Notes under the pieces: model-generated | Seen by the model: only the letters and a program-made list of their open reading frames with translations | The model's database searches: none | Told to the model about the DNA's origin: nothing | Made by a program: the position numbers and the translations under genes | Shown: positions 7,410-9,832 of the stretch, piece by piece | Numbering within the stretch: the first letter of the stretch is position 1 | How the letters are laid out: every line of letters begins with the position of its first letter | Source of the DNA: Bacteroidia bacterium | GTDB taxonomy: Bacteria > Bacteroidota > Bacteroidia > NS11-12g > UBA9320 | Assembly (NCBI GenBank): GCA_029253325.1 | Contig: JAQWZS010000161.1 | Location: 1-9,832 of the forward strand | DNA length: 9,832 nt | Direction: 5' to 3'

Positions 7410-8102
7410 CTAGCGTATTTTAATTTTTATGGGTTGTTTCATTCTAACCTTTGAGGCTTTTCCCTTACTTTCCCCAGGAGACCATTTTGGCATATTCTCA
7501 TAGATATCTATAACTTCTTCCTCAATACCTAATCCTGGTTTTGAGCAGTGCAAGATTTCAATGTTATTTATATTTCCATTTTCATCAATCACAAATTGAG
7601 TTACCACTTCAACGCTGTTTGCCATTTCTAATATGATATCGGGGATTTCAAAACGATCAATGATATAGTTATTTAAAGCATTTTCTCCTCCAGGAAATTC
7701 AGGCATTTGATCAGCCCAATCTCTAATCAAGGTTGATGAATCAATAATAGGTTGAACAACAATTGGGTTGATTTTACCCAGCAGTGGAATTGTTTGAGGA
7801 ATTGATTGAGTGATATTCAAATTGAATAAGTCATCCACTTGCTTAATCATTGATCTTGGATCAAAAAGGTTAGCAATTTCCTTCGGTTTGTTTTTTTCTC
7901 TTGGTAGTTCTTCTGCTGGTTCACTTATTTCTACCAGCTGGAATGGTTTGTCTTCTAAAATATTTTCTTCCACATTAGAAATGGGTAAATTAATGACGTA
8001 AGTCATATTCAAAACATAATTGACAAGTAATAAGGCGACAATTACTCCAATTTCAAATAGGATAATACGATCAGGATTTTTACGATGATTTTTTTGTGTC
8101 AT
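7410..8102 (-). CDS. TonB-like energy transducer with Bacteroidota-type C-terminal domain
   Basis: A 230-residue protein expected to be anchored in the inner membrane and to span the periplasm, passing proton-motive force to outer-membrane TonB-dependent receptors. The N-terminus is basic, followed by one membrane segment at about residues 13-33. The linker (about 40-135) is acidic then hydrophobic and lacks the long Pro-Lys repeats of classical TonB. The C-terminal domain (about 140-230) starts with MPEFPGGENALNNYI and contains FVIDENGNI and MPKWSPGESKGK, typical of Bacteroidota TonB_C proteins, ending in a basic strand. The ATG at 8102 is favoured because it precedes the membrane segment directly. 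The gene follows the thioesterase by 65 nt on the same strand and converges on feoB with 17 bp between stops. No exbB or exbD is nearby. Genomes of this group hold many paralogues, so the receptor it serves is unknown. Confidence 0.85.
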   Translation of the reverse strand: MTQKNHRKNPDRIILFEIGVIVALLLVNYVLNMTYVINLPISNVEENILEDKPFQLVEISEPAEELPREKNKPKEIANLFDPRSMIKQVDDLFNLNITQSIPQTIPLLGKINPIVVQPIIDSSTLIRDWADQMPEFPGGENALNNYIIDRFEIPDIILEMANSVEVVTQFVIDENGNINNIEILHCSKPGLGIEEEVIDIYENMPKWSPGESKGKASKVRMKQPIKIKIR

Positions 8103-8167
8103 AGAAATTAAACTTTAGTGGCTTAATCCTATAACGAGCAGAAAGGTAAATGAAGTATTTAAGTGAG
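8103..8167. other. Short intergenic gap between thioesterase and TonB-like genes
   Basis: This is 65 bp of AT-rich sequence. I see no GC-rich hairpin, no exact TAnnTTTG -7 match on the minus strand, and no small reading frame. The TonB-like gene could be read through from the thioesterase or have its own unrecognised promoter. Confidence 0.4.
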
Positions 8168-8554
8168 TTAGTCTTGGTATCGTTCTTTTACGATAGTTGG
8201 TATGGGTGTTGGTTTCCCTTCTTCATCAATACGAACAAAAGTGATATTTGTTGTAACAACTACATCTTCTTCTCCAGTATATACGCTTACTTTTCTAGCT
8301 TCAATTTTAAATGTAATCGAAGTATTTCCCATTTTGGCTACTTCTCCGTATATACGAATTAAGAAACCTTCTTTGACTTTCTTTTTGAAAACCAATTCGT
8401 CCACTTTTACGGTGACCATATTGGGGGTATGACAGGTACTCACAGCCATAGCACTTGCAGCTTCATCGATCCAAGCCATCATAATTCCTCCAAAAAGATT
8501 GCCATGGACACCAATATCCTTGACCATGCATACGTGTGTTGTTACCAATTGCAT
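8168..8554 (-). CDS. Hotdog-fold acyl-CoA thioesterase (YciA/BACH type)
   Basis: A 128-residue cytoplasmic enzyme expected to hydrolyse acyl-CoA thioesters to free acid and CoA. The active-site stretch is GNLFGGIMMAWIDEAAS (residues about 18-34), with the NxFGG turn and a conserved Asp on the central hotdog helix. VTVKVDELVFKKKVKEG and GNTSITFKIEARKV are the sheet strands usual for this family, and the final VRIDEEGKPTPIP is typical of the YciA group. The length fits a single-domain member that assembles as an oligomer. ATG at 8554 is the only ATG before the core. Upstream the frame stays open for eight more codons (KIHTKFAP) without a standard start. It lies 60 nt after the comM-like stop and 65 nt before the TonB-like gene on the same strand. 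The chain-length preference cannot be read from sequence. Confidence 0.92.
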   Translation of the reverse strand: MQLVTTHVCMVKDIGVHGNLFGGIMMAWIDEAASAMAVSTCHTPNMVTVKVDELVFKKKVKEGFLIRIYGEVAKMGNTSITFKIEARKVSVYTGEEDVVVTTNITFVRIDEEGKPTPIPTIVKERYQD

Positions 8555-8614
8555 AGGTGCGAATTTAGTATGTATTTTTTACTTCCTTATTTGGGTTTTA
8601 TTGTGTTGTTGAGA
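8555..8614. other. Short intergenic gap between comM-like and thioesterase genes
   Basis: This 60-bp AT-rich gap shows no stem-loop followed by a T-run on the minus strand, so read-through from the ATPase gene is plausible. On the minus strand the 24 nt before the thioesterase ATG are in frame and stop-free. No promoter with both Bacteroidota boxes was recognised. Confidence 0.4.
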
Positions 8615-9832
8615 TTACCCTCCCCAATGATCTCTATCTAGGCTTCTATAATGGATAGCCTCTGCAAGATGTACGATACTGATCTGTTCACTTCCATCCA
8701 AATCAGCAATGGTTCGACTTACTTTTAAAATACGATCATAAGCTCTTGCACTGAGATTAAGTTTTGTCATTGCATTTTTTAAGAGTAGAGTACCTTGATT
8801 ATCAATTTCACAATATTTACGGATCAAGTTACTCTCCATTTGGGCATTACTATATAGAGGAAGTTTCTCATAGCGACTGTTTTGTATTTCTCTTGCCTTT
8901 ACTACATGATCTCTGATATATGTGCTTTGTTCCTCGGGTTGGGTGCTATTTTGATTAAGTTCATCAAAGTTTACAGGTGTTACTTCGATGTGGATGTCAA
9001 TCCTATCTAGTAAAGGGCCACTGATTTTACTTAAATATTTTTGAACTATACCAGGAGCACAAACGCATTCTTTTTCGGGATGGTTGAAATATCCACAAGG
9101 GCATGGGTTCATGCTAGCAACTAACATCATGCTGCAGGGGTAGTCTACAGAAAACTTTGCTCGAGATATCGTAACTTTTCTTTCTTCTAATGGTTGGCGA
9201 AGAACCTCTAAAACGGTTCTTTTGAATTCGGGTAATTCGTCCAAGAAAAGAACACCATTATGAGCCAGACTGATTTCTCCGGGTTGCGGGTGATTGCCAC
9301 CGCCTACTAGTGCAACATCACTTATGGTATGGTGCGGGCTCCTGAATGGACGTTGAGCCATTAATGAGGCATTAGTACCAAGTCTGCCTGCGACTGAGTG
9401 AATCTTTGTAGTTTCCAGAGCCTCATAAAGGTTCATAGGAGGGAGTATGGTATTTAATCGTTTTGCTAGCATGGTTTTACCAGCACCTGGAGGCCCAATA
9501 AGAATGATATTATGCCCTCCTGCAGCAGCAATTTCCATTGCTCGTTTGATATTTTCTTGACCTTTTACATCACTAAAATCATAGGTTAAATTTTGAATTC
9601 CCTCAGCAAAATCATCCCGAGGATTTACCTCTGTTCTGTCAAATTTTTTTGTTCCTTCTAAAAGTGCAACTACATCTTTCAAATTTTCCATACCATAAAC
9701 CTCAACATCCTTAACAATAGCAGCTTCTCTGGCATTTTCGCACGGAACAATTAATCGTTTGAATCCGTCTTTTTGAGCTTGAATGGCAATGGGTAATGCT
9801 CCTTTTATGGGTAGAATACTTCCATCCAAACT
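8615..9832 (-). CDS. comM: ComM/YifB-family Mg-chelatase-like AAA+ ATPase (partial, 5' end beyond the right edge)
   Basis: The reading frame is open to the window edge, giving 405 residues. Family members are about 510, so roughly the first 105 are missing. The TTG near the edge (9829-9827) is the internal Leu of the conserved LDGS motif, not a start. In order one sees the end of the ChlI-like N-terminal domain (LDGS, PIKGALPIAI, ENAREAAIV), an AAA+ module with Walker A GPPGAGKT (9495-9472) and Walker B GVLFLDELPEF (about 9252-9220), the Cys-rich NPCPCGYFNHPEKECVC, a DRIDIHIEV segment, and the C-terminal helical domain ending HYRSLDRDHWGG. ComM of competent bacteria is a helicase that drives branch migration during integration of transformed DNA; the family is also widespread in bacteria not known to be competent. 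The motifs are intact. The thioesterase gene follows 60 nt downstream. Confidence 0.93.
   Translation of the reverse strand, partial: SLDGSILPIKGALPIAIQAQKDGFKRLIVPCENAREAAIVKDVEVYGMENLKDVVALLEGTKKFDRTEVNPRDDFAEGIQNLTYDFSDVKGQENIKRAMEIAAAGGHNIILIGPPGAGKTMLAKRLNTILPPMNLYEALETTKIHSVAGRLGTNASLMAQRPFRSPHHTISDVALVGGGNHPQPGEISLAHNGVLFLDELPEFKRTVLEVLRQPLEERKVTISRAKFSVDYPCSMMLVASMNPCPCGYFNHPEKECVCAPGIVQKYLSKISGPLLDRIDIHIEVTPVNFDELNQNSTQPEEQSTYIRDHVVKAREIQNSRYEKLPLYSNAQMESNLIRKYCEIDNQGTLLLKNAMTKLNLSARAYDRILKVSRTIADLDGSEQISIVHLAEAIHYRSLDRDHWGG

Noticed and set aside
8150..8641. Several overlapping plus-strand frames opposite the thioesterase gene
   Set aside because: The hotdog active-site motif on the minus strand is unambiguous; the plus-strand translations are low-complexity or unrecognisable.
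9827..9829. TTG as a start codon for the ComM-like protein
   Set aside because: The frame remains open to the edge and this codon is the Leu of the conserved LDGS motif, so the gene is cut by the window.
8168..9832. DNA-uptake locus around the comM-like gene
   Set aside because: No dprA, comEC, comF or pilus gene is present; the neighbours are a thioesterase and a TonB-like protein, so competence cannot be argued from context.

Overview
The window is AT-rich, densely coded bacterial chromosome that reads as Bacteroidota, most likely a Flavobacteriia-like lineage. This rests on several family hallmarks. The TonB-type protein carries the MPEFPGG-type C-terminal domain. The CBS-domain protein is of the type found beside nadK in Flavobacteria and ends in an L-x-K-Y-(L/I)-x-(I/L)-like tail. 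The FeoB has the 'SGAACAIPAIM' gate motif, and the 2-oxoacid dehydrogenase E1 is an alpha-beta fusion. Shine-Dalgarno sequences are also scarce, as is usual in this phylum. The taxonomic call is inference from protein families, not from a marker gene.

Region 1 (1-3198, minus strand) is a tight four-gene unit read right to left. It holds a glutamine amidotransferase of the TrpG/PabA type, a CBS-domain protein, a single-POTRA Omp85/BamA-like outer-membrane protein, and NAD kinase, which runs off the left edge. Junctions are 7 nt, an 11-nt overlap, and 0 nt (TAA directly followed by ATG), so translational coupling is likely. The amidotransferase starts at GTG and the Omp85 gene at TTG.

Region 2 (3260-5236, plus strand) is a single gene, divergent from region 1 across about 61 bp. 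It encodes a fused E1 alpha/beta subunit of a branched-chain-type 2-oxoacid dehydrogenase complex. No E2 or E3 gene is in view.

Region 3 (5293-7392, plus strand) is feoA-feoB, the ferrous-iron uptake pair. The genes are 3 nt apart and no feoC is seen. FeoA uses a TTG start. FeoB is compact (618 residues), with a short linker between the GTPase domain and the first membrane segment.

Region 4 (7410-9832, minus strand) converges on feoB with only 17 bp between stop codons. Read right to left it holds a ComM/YifB-type AAA+ ATPase (5' end off the right edge), a hotdog-fold acyl-CoA thioesterase, and a TonB-like energy transducer. The TonB-like gene faces feoAB but is transcribed separately, so a shared iron theme is only suggestive.

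There are no tRNA or rRNA genes, CRISPR arrays, insertion sequences, integrases or phage genes. No gap between genes exceeds about 70 bp. All genes look like vertically inherited housekeeping genes, and I see no convincing undescribed system. The points most worth checking are the Omp85 gene lodged between the CBS gene and nadK, the short FeoB, and the alternative starts.
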